Below are positions 1-5,735 of a stretch of 5,765 bases of DNA, in pieces; position 1 is the first letter of the stretch; each line of letters opens with the position of its first letter. The stretch is taken from the NCBI GenBank assembly GCA_022614795.1, contig JAKEHX010000406.1, positions 1 to 5,765 of the forward strand, given 5' to 3'. Source of the DNA: Planctomycetaceae bacterium. Lineage in GTDB: Bacteria; Planctomycetota; Planctomycetia; Pirellulales; Pirellulaceae. The notes under the pieces are model-generated. The model had not been told where the DNA came from and ran no database searches. It saw nothing but the letters and a program-made list of their open reading frames with translations. The position numbers were made by a program, and so were the translations under genes.

Positions 1-6
1 AGGACT

Positions 7-27
7 TCCGCTCGCGGAGCGAGCGGA
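7..27. repeat. Perfect hairpin, 9-bp arms, GGA loop
   Basis: The arms TCCGCTCGC (7-15) and GCGAGCGGA (19-27) are exact reverse complements around the 3-base loop GGA. It ends 13 bases before the ATG of the dehydrogenase gene and leaves room for that gene's G-rich ribosome-binding stretch. It has the same build (8-9 bp perfect arms, 3-base loop) as five other hairpins in this window, so I read it as an intergenic palindromic repeat. There is no T-run on either side, so a terminator for an upstream gene is not supported. Confidence 0.7.
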
Positions 28-40
28 CCACGGGGGAGAC

Positions 41-820
41 ATGGCTCGCCGAAGCATCGCGGGACTGCGGGCCATCGTCACCGGCGCGTCAAGCGGCATC
101 GGGCGGGCGCTTGTAATCGAGCTGGTTCGTGGCGGAGCCAACGTCGTGGGACTGGCGCGGCGCGGCGAGCGGGTGGCGAAGTTAGCGGCAGAAGTTGCCG
201 CGCCCGAGCGCTTCGCCTGGATTGCTGGCGATGTGACCAGCCGCGAAGACCGCGCCGCGGCACTGGCCTTATGCCGCGAGCGATTCGGCGGCCTCGACGC
301 ACTGGTCAACAACGCCGGCATCGGCGCGCTCGGCTCGTTTGCCGCGGCTGACGAAGCCCGGCTGCGGCAGGTTTTTGAGGTCAACTTCTTTGCCCCGGCC
401 GAATTCACGCGCGAGGCATTGCCGGCGCTTCGCCAAGGCAAAGCGCCGATCGTCGTCAACGTCGGCTCGGTCCTGGGCCACTTTGCGGTCCCCGGCAAGA
501 GCGAATACTGTGCGAGCAAGTTCGCGCTGCATGGCCTTTCAGATGCACTGCGTATCGAGCTCGCGCGCGAAGGAATCGATCTGTTGCTCGTCAGCCCGAG
601 CACCACCAGCAGCGAGTTTTTTGACGTTGCAATTGGCGAGCGGGAGGCGGCGGCCTTCCGGTTCGGCTCCACGCCCCCTGAAGCCGTCGCCCTCGGCATC
701 GTCCGCGCCATTCAAGCCGGCCGCCGCGAGATTATCCTTTCCGCCAGCGGCAACTTGCTGGTCTGGCTCGATCGACTGTGCCCGCTGCTGGCACAGTGGG
801 TGCTGTCGCGGTGGGGGTAG
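41..820 (+). CDS. SDR-family NAD(P)-dependent oxidoreductase
   Basis: A 259-residue classical short-chain dehydrogenase/reductase, the usual length for the family. Family marks seen in order: the Rossmann nucleotide-binding motif TGASSGIG (residues 14-21); Arg40-Arg41 after the second strand, which suggests NADP(H) over NAD(H) (inference); GDV with Asp64; NNAG (90-93); the structural/catalytic Asn115; catalytic Ser143 in VNVGSVLG; and the YxxxK pair Tyr156/Lys160 in YCASK. The usual PG after the sixth strand is replaced by PS (Pro186-Ser187). The last 22 residues are hydrophobic (LLVWLDRLCPLLAQWVL) and may touch the membrane or form a dimer face. The substrate cannot be told from sequence. 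The ATG at 41 follows the G-rich stretch GGGGGAG (32-38) at short spacing and puts the glycine motif at the normal distance from the N-terminus. The TAG stop (818-820) lies in the left arm of the palindrome at 817-899. The next gene is convergent, so no operon partner is visible downstream. Confidence 0.95.
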   Translation: MARRSIAGLRAIVTGASSGIGRALVIELVRGGANVVGLARRGERVAKLAAEVAAPERFAWIAGDVTSREDRAAALALCRERFGGLDALVNNAGIGALGSFAAADEARLRQVFEVNFFAPAEFTREALPALRQGKAPIVVNVGSVLGHFAVPGKSEYCASKFALHGLSDALRIELAREGIDLLLVSPSTTSSEFFDVAIGEREAAAFRFGSTPPEAVALGIVRAIQAGRREIILSASGNLLVWLDRLCPLLAQWVLSRWG

Positions 821-899
821 GGTGCATGAGCGGTAGCGAAATGCACCATGATCGGTTGGGGTTGGCAATGGTGCATTGCGTTGCACTCATGCACCCTAC
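817..899. repeat. Inverted doublet of hairpins (REPIN-like) holding both convergent stop codons
   Basis: An 83-base composite palindrome. The left arm (817-849) begins GTAGGGTGCATGAG and ends ATGCACCAT. The right arm (868-899), read on the minus strand, begins and ends with the same words, with a few differences and a one-base indel in the middle. Each arm is also a hairpin by itself: GGTGCAT (821-827) pairs with ATGCACC (841-847), and GGTGCAT (870-876) with ATGCACC (889-895). The spacer contains GGTTGGGGTTGG (854-865). TAG at 818-820 stops the dehydrogenase, and the mirror-image TAG (minus strand, 896-898) stops the restriction-modification gene. There is no T-run, so termination in both directions is possible but unproven. 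The structure matches the general plan of a REPIN (two REP-like hairpins in inverted order). Confidence 0.85.
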
Positions 900-3800
900 G
901 TCTTCGCGCGGCGCAAGTTCAACTCCAGCAGCTTCGCCAGCAGCTCGTCGTCGGTGAGTTGCGGGGACCAGCTGTAGGCGGTGAAGACGGCCTGATCGAG
1001 CTTCTTGTGAGCCAGGTCGAGCCAGGCGGGGCGGTGGTTGTAGAGGTTGGTGAGGGTCCGTTTTTTGAGTTCCTTGGCACAGGCCTGGTCCTTGGGGACG
1101 AGGCGGGGATAGCGGACGGTGGCTAATGACGATTTTGGATTTTCGATCTTGGGTTTTGGATTCGAGACAGATTTCCTTTCAGTCGTAGTCGCTTGGAATC
1201 GGCGGCGCACTGCCTCAATTATGGGAAACGCTTCGGTATAGCTCGTAATCCCCTTGCGCGCACACTCTTCACGGATGGCTTGGATCGCTTCTGGCGTCGG
1301 CGGGTTGTCGGGGCTCCACGTTGTCGGACCAATGATGCCTGCATCCAACAGTTGCTTCACACCCTCACCTATTTCTTCCCAGTCTTTGGGTGTAATCGAG
1401 CTGTAGTCGAACGGAGCAATGGTGGGGCGTTCGGGTGTGTTCATCAAGCGCCCAAGGGCATCGCGCGGGTGGTCGCTCTCGGCGATGAATCTGGCCCAGG
1501 GGCCGTCGATGCTGCCCGGGAATTCGAGGATTTCGGTGCGTGTCCACTCGGGCGGATTGAGCCAGGCGGAGCGGAGTTGATCCAGCTCTCGGGCCGCCGC
1601 GGCAATCGCCTCGCGCTGCTCAGCGGTCGGCTCGGGGAAGGGGAAAGTTTCGAAGCAGGTGGTGGGGGTGTAGCGGGGCCGCGTTTCGAGCCGCGTCCCG
1701 AGTTTCAGCCCCCACAGCTCATGGATTCGCGAGTGCAGGACGCCGAAGAAATAATCATCGTCCCGGGCGAAGGCGAAGAGCTGATGATCAGGAAGCGTTG
1801 GACGCTGCATCCAACCAAATAACCGAAACTTACCCACACTGATCGTGACCAAGAACCGTGGAAGTCGCTCCAAAGCTCCGTGCATTGCGGGGCGTGGCTC
1901 GACGTGAATCCACCACTTTTCGCGGTAAGAGTCACGCTTGTTCTTGTCACGGAGCGGCTTGACGTGCTGCTCCACATGGCGAAAAGGCGCTTCGTAGAGT
2001 GCCGCTTCTTCGCGCGAGCGGTCGATGCCGAAGTCGATGATCCAAAACCCGCGACTGCGGCGTGTCAAATCTAAACCGTTGACCCACGGAACGACGACAT
2101 CCGAATTTGGGCGGCCGTGTGGATTGGGTTGGCGAAGTAGCTCAATCGCATCTGCTTCGGAAATGTCGAATGCGCCGCCTTTGGTATCTGCCATGAAGCA
2201 AATGTCGGCATTCGCTTCGAGGCGCTTCGCTTGCGTGATGTCAGCGATGCTCGACAAGTTGGAATTGATTGAACCGACCCCGCGTGAGTCGAGAAGCCGA
2301 CTCGAGTCGGAACCATCATCGAATCCAACCATCGACACGTGGACATTCGCGCCATCGAGTATCCACTCGCGATCGCTTTCAGCGAAGAAGATGTCGCCGC
2401 TCTTCTTGATTGTTTGCAAGACTTCGCGATTCGCACCGCCGCGGATGCCTTGCGTGGCCAAGAGGCCGACTCGTTCGGCTTTCTTTCGCTCGATTTGCTT
2501 CCGTCCCTTTTCAAACCAATAGGCGCACAGGTCGGCCTCATGCGGGACGCGTTTCTTCCACAGCTTGAACATTGCATTGACGTAGTCGTCGCCCAGATTC
2601 GCGCGCAATAGCTTGCCGCCCAGAAACGGCGGGTTGCCGACGATGAATTCGGCGGCGGGCCAGTGGGGTTCCTTGGGGTGCGCGGGATCGGACAGGTCGA
2701 GGATCGCGTCGCGCAGCTCGATGCTCTCGATTGGCTCTAGCACGGGATTGCGCGGCGGAGTGAAGCCGTTGTCGCGCATCCACTGGAGATAGCCGATCCA
2801 GATGACGACGGAGGCCAGTTCCTGCGCGTAGGGGTTGATCTCGATGCCGTGGAGCTGCGTCGGGCGGACCTGGGGGAGCAGGCTCAATTGGTGGCCAGCG
2901 CCGAAGGTGATGATTTCCTTTTCGAGGTCCAAGAGCAGGCGGAGGGCGATGTAGAGGAAGTTGCCGCTCCCACAGGCCGGGTCCAGGACAGTGACGTGCG
3001 ACAAGCGTTCGTCGAAGTCGAGAATCAGGCGGTCGAACTGCTTACGAGGCTTGCTCTCTTTCGCGGAGCGGCGGCCGGCCGCCTTTTTGGCTTCCTCGGC
3101 CAGCTTAGGGAGGAGCACTGCGCACTTTTGTTTCACCTCGGCCCACTCGCGGCGGAGCGGGGCCATCATCACCGGTTCCAAGAGCGTGCGGATGTCTTCG
3201 GAACTCGTGTAATGCGCCCCGATTTGCGACCGCTTGGCCGGGTCCAAAAGCCGCTCGAAGAGGGTGCCGAAGATATGCGGCTCGACGCTGCTCCAGTCCT
3301 GGTCGGCGGCGTCGGCCAGGTGCTGGATTTCGTCGGCCGCCAGGTCGATCACGTCGGCGTCGGCAAAGAGTCCGCCGTTGAAGTGGAGGATTTCCTCCAA
3401 GGCGAACGTGCCGCCGCTGGCCATGGCCGAGAACAGCTCGCGCAGAAAACCGCTCAGCTTCGCGGGGACGTTTTTGGACTGCTTGAGGGTGCGGGTGAAG
3501 ACGCGGTTGGGCAACAGGTCGACGTCCTCGGCGAACATCGAAAACATCAGCTTCATGAGAAAATGGGCCACGTCCTGCGGCGGCACGGTGCGGACGCGCA
3601 TGGCGTCGGCCACGAGGCCGAATTTTTCGCTGACCAGGCTAGTGACGCTTTGGCTGGTGATGCCGGGGCGGAGGGCGTCGGGCTCGGTGAAGAGGCGGCG
3701 CAGGACTTCGAGATTTCGCGGCTCGGCCAGGCCGTCCAGGTCGAAGTCATAGACCCGCTTGGCGGTGCCGGTGAAGTTGGTGTGGACTTCGAAGCGGTTG

Positions 3801-4135
3801 AGGTCGCAGACGACGAGGAGCGGCGGATTTTCGAGCGATTCGCGATATTGGAGGAGCTGGCGGTAGGCGGCGGCGAGGTCCTTGTGCTTGCCCTTGTATT
3901 CCCAGCCGAAGTGGCCGCGCATCCAAACGTCGGCCCAGCCGCGTCTCTCAACGCCATCGCCCCCTTCGGTCTTGCTGACGCCCCGTTCGAAGCAATACCA
4001 GGCGCCCTCAGGGTCGGCGGCGGCGGGCTTGGGCTGGCCCAATAGCTCGCACAGGTCGAGAAAGTGCTGCTGGCAGGCGGAGCGCTCGGAGAGATTGGCG
4101 GCCTGCCACTTGGCGATGAATTCTTGGGGGCTCAC
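896..4135 (-). CDS. MmeI-like Type IIL restriction-modification enzyme (nuclease + N6-adenine methyltransferase)
   Basis: One chain predicted to cut foreign DNA and methylate adenine in its own sites. Residues are numbered from the longest open frame (ATG at 4387, 1163 aa); from the preferred GTG at 4135, subtract 84 (1079 aa). Parts seen: the conserved N-terminal opening SPQEFIAKW (86-94); a PD-(D/E)XK-type nuclease with D153-x9-E163-x-K165, the spacing known for MmeI; a helical spacer (about 240-385); methyltransferase motif X GAHYTS (390-395), motif I LDPACGSGNF (468-477), GIEINPYA (514-521) and catalytic motif IV NPPF (585-588); a target-recognition region (about 690-910); and the C-terminal TLTNLYNHRPAWLDLAHKKLD (1111-1131). 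All key residues are present, so both activities are predicted intact. I prefer GTG 4135 because it sits directly before the conserved N-terminus, and the 84 residues upstream are non-conserved in appearance and cross a hairpin repeat. No Shine-Dalgarno precedes it, so an upstream start (TTG 4222, ATG 4348 or ATG 4387) remains possible. It is longer than MmeI (919 aa) because of a C-terminal extension. The recognition sequence cannot be read from the protein. Confidence 0.93.
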   Translation of the reverse strand: MSPQEFIAKWQAANLSERSACQQHFLDLCELLGQPKPAAADPEGAWYCFERGVSKTEGGDGVERRGWADVWMRGHFGWEYKGKHKDLAAAYRQLLQYRESLENPPLLVVCDLNRFEVHTNFTGTAKRVYDFDLDGLAEPRNLEVLRRLFTEPDALRPGITSQSVTSLVSEKFGLVADAMRVRTVPPQDVAHFLMKLMFSMFAEDVDLLPNRVFTRTLKQSKNVPAKLSGFLRELFSAMASGGTFALEEILHFNGGLFADADVIDLAADEIQHLADAADQDWSSVEPHIFGTLFERLLDPAKRSQIGAHYTSSEDIRTLLEPVMMAPLRREWAEVKQKCAVLLPKLAEEAKKAAGRRSAKESKPRKQFDRLILDFDERLSHVTVLDPACGSGNFLYIALRLLLDLEKEIITFGAGHQLSLLPQVRPTQLHGIEINPYAQELASVVIWIGYLQWMRDNGFTPPRNPVLEPIESIELRDAILDLSDPAHPKEPHWPAAEFIVGNPPFLGGKLLRANLGDDYVNAMFKLWKKRVPHEADLCAYWFEKGRKQIERKKAERVGLLATQGIRGGANREVLQTIKKSGDIFFAESDREWILDGANVHVSMVGFDDGSDSSRLLDSRGVGSINSNLSSIADITQAKRLEANADICFMADTKGGAFDISEADAIELLRQPNPHGRPNSDVVVPWVNGLDLTRRSRGFWIIDFGIDRSREEAALYEAPFRHVEQHVKPLRDKNKRDSYREKWWIHVEPRPAMHGALERLPRFLVTISVGKFRLFGWMQRPTLPDHQLFAFARDDDYFFGVLHSRIHELWGLKLGTRLETRPRYTPTTCFETFPFPEPTAEQREAIAAAARELDQLRSAWLNPPEWTRTEILEFPGSIDGPWARFIAESDHPRDALGRLMNTPERPTIAPFDYSSITPKDWEEIGEGVKQLLDAGIIGPTTWSPDNPPTPEAIQAIREECARKGITSYTEAFPIIEAVRRRFQATTTERKSVSNPKPKIENPKSSLATVRYPRLVPKDQACAKELKKRTLTNLYNHRPAWLDLAHKKLDQAVFTAYSWSPQLTDDELLAKLLELNLRRAKT
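1131..1165. repeat. Five degenerate 7-base tandem repeats inside the restriction-modification gene
   Basis: Five consecutive heptamers on the + strand: GATTTTG, GATTTTC, GATCTTG, GGTTTTG and GATTCGA. On the coding (minus) strand they read in frame as a low-complexity segment, SNPKPKIENPKSS, at about residues 1075-1087 of the longest frame. The stretch is AT-rich against its surroundings and lies just before the conserved C-terminal block that starts ATVRYPRLVPKD. Such heptamer arrays are normally intergenic; here the array appears to have been tolerated as a protein linker. Confidence 0.75.
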
Positions 4136-4170
4136 GGGCGCGTGGGAGAAGGTTCGGGCGAAAGCGGGGT

Positions 4171-4176
4171 ATTGTA
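4171..4176 (-). promoter_or_regulatory. Possible -10 box for the restriction-modification gene
   Basis: The minus strand reads TACAAT here, one base off the sigma-70 consensus TATAAT, 35 bases before the preferred GTG start. A start of transcription about seven bases downstream would leave a leader of nearly 30 bases. There is no convincing -35 box at 16-18 bases upstream, and planctomycete promoters are poorly defined, so this is weak support. Confidence 0.25.
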
Positions 4177-4224
4177 CGTTCCTGACGCGGCGGGAAGCCA
4201 GCGGTGAGTTGGCGTGAGGCAAGC

Positions 4225-4243
4225 CCGACGCTGGCAGCGTCGG
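4225..4243. repeat. Perfect hairpin, 8-bp arms, GGC loop
   Basis: CCGACGCT (4225-4232) and AGCGTCGG (4236-4243) are exact reverse complements around GGC. It lies upstream of the preferred start of the restriction-modification gene and would fall inside that protein if the longest frame were used. That is one reason for preferring the shorter protein. It has the same build as the other hairpins in the window, with a different stem sequence. Confidence 0.7.
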
Positions 4244-4340
4244 CCACGAGGATTGCGCAGTGGCGGAGGGAATTTCGCGAAAAATGGCCGGGACGGCGAT
4301 TTTGGATGCAATAAGGCGGCGGGCAGGCGCATCTATACAT

Positions 4341-4374
4341 ATTGGCATGTGCGCACTATGTGCCACATGGCAAT
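4341..4374. repeat. 34-base imperfect palindrome, possible operator or repeat
   Basis: ATTGGCATGTG (4341-4351) pairs with CACATGGCAAT (4364-4374) with one G-G mismatch. Inside it, GCAC (4353-4356) pairs with GTGC (4360-4363) around the loop TAT, leaving one C (4352) bulged. In all, about 14 base pairs with a 3-base loop. It is AT-richer than the other hairpins here and does not share their sequence. It lies about 200 bases before the preferred start of the restriction-modification gene. It could be a regulator binding site, an RNA hairpin or a decayed repeat. Confidence 0.5.
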
Positions 4375-4607
4375 TGCTCTTTCTCAAATTGGTGGAAGGG
4401 ACGAGGTTTGGGCCTCAAAGCGTCGCGAGGTTTTGAACAAGGAGCCGCCAATGGCCGCGAGGCTTAACGGAGGCCTGTTTTCCCGTGGGTTAGCTTTTCC
4501 AAAAGGGGGGCGTAACTCTAGTACCTCTAGTAGACGATAGCGACTTTCAGGCATTGATAAACTGCCAGCGCCTTGGCCCGTAAGGAGTTAGGTGCTGATT
4601 AATCGTG

Positions 4608-4623
4608 AAAAAATTGCAAAAAA
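4608..4623. other. Two A6 tracts spaced one helical turn apart
   Basis: AAAAAA at 4608-4613 and again at 4618-4623, start to start 10 bases. A-tracts in helical phase bend DNA, so this point in the gap is likely curved. Whether it serves a promoter, a protein binding site or nothing cannot be told. Confidence 0.4.
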
Positions 4624-4699
4624 TGCGCGGGGAGAAAGTGTTGTAGAACGTCGCCCTGGCGGCGAGGAAGGGAGGAATGTTCGCCCCCAGCTCCTGTGC

Positions 4700-4724
4700 A
4701 AAGCCCTGACCATTGGTCAGGGTG
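4700..4724 (+). repeat. Hairpin repeat, copy 1 of an inverted doublet
   Basis: CCCTGACC (4704-4711) and GGTCAGGG (4715-4722) are exact reverse complements around ATT. The full 25 bases, from AAAG at the left to GGTG at the right, match the minus strand of 4786-4810 at 22 of 25 positions. The two copies therefore form an inverted doublet separated by 61 bases. Confidence 0.75.
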
Positions 4725-4785
4725 TTGGGCGCTCAACCGATGCGATTCCAAGCCCTCTCGCCGAAGGTGAGGATCAAGCGAGCTT

Positions 4786-4810
4786 CACCCCGACCACTGG
4801 TCGGGGCTTT
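4786..4810 (-). repeat. Hairpin repeat, copy 2 of an inverted doublet, at the permease stop codon
   Basis: CCCCGACC (4788-4795) and GGTCGGGG (4799-4806) are exact reverse complements around ACT. Read on the minus strand, it differs from the copy at 4700-4724 at three positions: one in the loop and two that pair with each other (C-G here, T-A there). It begins on the permease stop codon (TAA, minus strand 4809-4811). It could act as a transcript-end stem-loop for the permease operon, but no U-run follows on that strand; on the + strand it is followed only by CTTTA. Confidence 0.75.
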
Positions 4811-5684
4811 AGAGCAGCGTGGCCTCGCTGCGGGGGTCGAGGGCGTCGCGGAGGCCGTCGCCAAGCAGGTTGAAGCCAAGGACGGTGAGCGAGATTGCCG
4901 CGCCGGGGCCGATGGCCAGCCAGGCGTTGGAGTTCCAGTAGGTCTTGGCCCGGGTGAGCATCGCACCCCACTCGGCGATCGTCTGGTCACCGCCCAGACC
5001 GAGGAATGACAGGCCGGCCACTTCCAGAATCGCTGTCCCCAGGCTCAGGCTGGCGAGCACCACCACGGGACTGATGAGCGATGGCAGGATCTCGCGCGTG
5101 ACGACGTGCCACCACGACGCGCCAAAGGCCCGGCTGGCCAGAACGTAGTCGAGCTGGGCGACCGAGAGCACGGTTGCTCGCACCTGGCGGGCGAAGACCG
5201 GGACATTTATCAGGCCGACCGCGATGACGACGGCGGCCCAGCTCGGACCGTAGGCTGCTGAGACCAGGAGGGCAATGAGTACGCTGGGAAAAGCCAAGGC
5301 CACATCGATGGCCCGCATCAGTAGTGAATCGAGCCGGCCTCCGAAATAGCCAGCTATTGCTCCGATGGGCGTGCCCAGCACGACCGCCAGCAGGATGGAC
5401 AAGAGCCCGGCCGACAGCGACAGCCGCGAGCCGAACATCACGCGGGAGAGAACGTCTTTGCCGAGCTCGTCGGTACCGAGCCAGTGGTCGGCGGTGGGGC
5501 GGCGGGCGATGTTCTCGACCGACATGGCCTGATCGAGGCGGTAGGGAGCGAGCCAATCAGCGGCGAGGGCGACAAGGAGAAACGCGGCGACGATCGCGCC
5601 GCCGGTCCAGGCCGAGGGGCTGCGGATCAGGCGGAGCCAGGAGCGGGAGGGCAGCGCTGGGTATAGCGGCGATGGCATAAGCAT
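4809..5684 (-). CDS. DppC/OppC-type ABC transporter permease
   Basis: Second membrane subunit of a peptide/nickel/opine-class ABC importer. About 291 residues from ATG 5684, a normal length. Seen in order (numbered from TTG 5690; subtract 2): a short N-terminal arm; a first membrane helix (about 30-48, AIVAAFLLVALAADWLAPY); the family signature HWLGTDELGKDVLSR (69-83); further hydrophobic helices at about 91-115, 127-145, 150-168, 206-226 and 256-276; the EAA coupling loop that contacts the ATPase, DYVLASRAFGASWWHVVTREILP (181-203); and the C-terminal LGDGLRDALDPR (276-287). Substrate cannot be told. Starts at TTG 5690, ATG 5684 and ATG 5678 are all possible; none has a Shine-Dalgarno, and TTG 5690 lies inside a hairpin. 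The partner permease gene ends just upstream on the same strand, so the two are co-transcribed. Neither ATPase nor binding-protein genes are in view; they are not found downstream of this gene and may lie upstream of the window. Confidence 0.94.
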   Translation of the reverse strand: MLMPSPLYPALPSRSWLRLIRSPSAWTGGAIVAAFLLVALAADWLAPYRLDQAMSVENIARRPTADHWLGTDELGKDVLSRVMFGSRLSLSAGLLSILLAVVLGTPIGAIAGYFGGRLDSLLMRAIDVALAFPSVLIALLVSAAYGPSWAAVVIAVGLINVPVFARQVRATVLSVAQLDYVLASRAFGASWWHVVTREILPSLISPVVVLASLSLGTAILEVAGLSFLGLGGDQTIAEWGAMLTRAKTYWNSNAWLAIGPGAAISLTVLGFNLLGDGLRDALDPRSEATLL

Positions 5685-5705
5685 GGGCAAGCGAGACGCT
5701 TGCCC
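5685..5705. repeat. Perfect hairpin, 9-bp arms, abutting the permease start codon
   Basis: GGGCAAGCG (5685-5693) and CGCTTGCCC (5697-5705) are exact reverse complements around AGA. The ATG at 5684 (minus strand) follows it with no gap, so the hairpin fills the place where a ribosome-binding site would be expected. In the mRNA it could mask or define the start. Confidence 0.75.
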
Positions 5706-5713
5706 TACGATTT

Positions 5714-5732
5714 GGCAGGCTGGAAGCCTGCC
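5714..5732. repeat. Perfect hairpin, 8-bp arms, GGA loop
   Basis: GGCAGGCT (5714-5721) and AGCCTGCC (5725-5732) are exact reverse complements around GGA. It lies 8 bases from the hairpin at 5685-5705 and 3 bases past the stop of the upstream permease gene. There is no U-run after it on the minus strand, so it is unlikely to end the transcript outright. It may stabilise mRNA or only be a repeat. Confidence 0.72.
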
Positions 5733-5735
5733 CTA

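Larger units (their letters stand above)
4244..4699. other. Intergenic stretch without a convincing gene
   Basis: Between the hairpins at 4225 and 4700 I see no protein with family character on either strand. The part from about 4320 to 4620 is visibly richer in A and T than the genes. Short items inside: a near-direct repeat CTCTAGTA (4516-4523 and 4525-4532), a 34-base palindrome (4341-4374) and phased A-tracts (4608-4623), the last two listed separately. Two starts have ribosome-binding-like sequences: AAGGAG at 4439-4444 before ATG 4451 (29 codons, stop 4538-4540), and AAGGAG at 4582-4587 before GTG 4592. The second frame runs through both hairpins at 4700-4810 and into the antisense of the permease, so it is probably not real. 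The first is too short to judge. The stretch may be the remains of a lost gene or mobile element (inference). Confidence 0.5.

Noticed and set aside
339..886. Frames overlapping the dehydrogenase gene in other phases and on the minus strand
   Set aside because: They are shadows of the dehydrogenase, whose own frame carries every expected family motif.
2849..4045. 398-codon open frame on the + strand opposite the restriction-modification gene
   Set aside because: It is antisense to the strongly conserved nuclease, spacer and methyltransferase parts. Its product is low-complexity, rich in E, V and G, with no family motif; long antisense frames are expected in G+C-rich genes.
896..4135. BREX PglX-type methyltransferase or stand-alone methyltransferase
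   Set aside because: The N-terminal D-x9-E-x-K nuclease with the MmeI-like spacer and C-terminal blocks fits Type IIL better, and no BREX genes are present.
4214..4540. 108-codon + strand frame antisense to the extended start of the restriction-modification gene
   Set aside because: It begins beside a hairpin, crosses the 34-base palindrome, has no ribosome-binding site and no recognisable motif.
4700..4810. CRISPR array
   Set aside because: Only two copies are present and they are inverted rather than direct; no repeat-spacer periodicity and no cas genes.
4786..4811. Classical rho-independent terminator for the permease gene
   Set aside because: The stem is strong, but no U-run follows on the minus strand; only three T residues follow on the + strand, where no gene ends.
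4592..4873. 93-codon + strand frame with an upstream AAGGAG
   Set aside because: It runs through both hairpin repeats and into the antisense of the permease C-terminus, and ends in an Arg/Gly-rich tail. No domain is recognisable.
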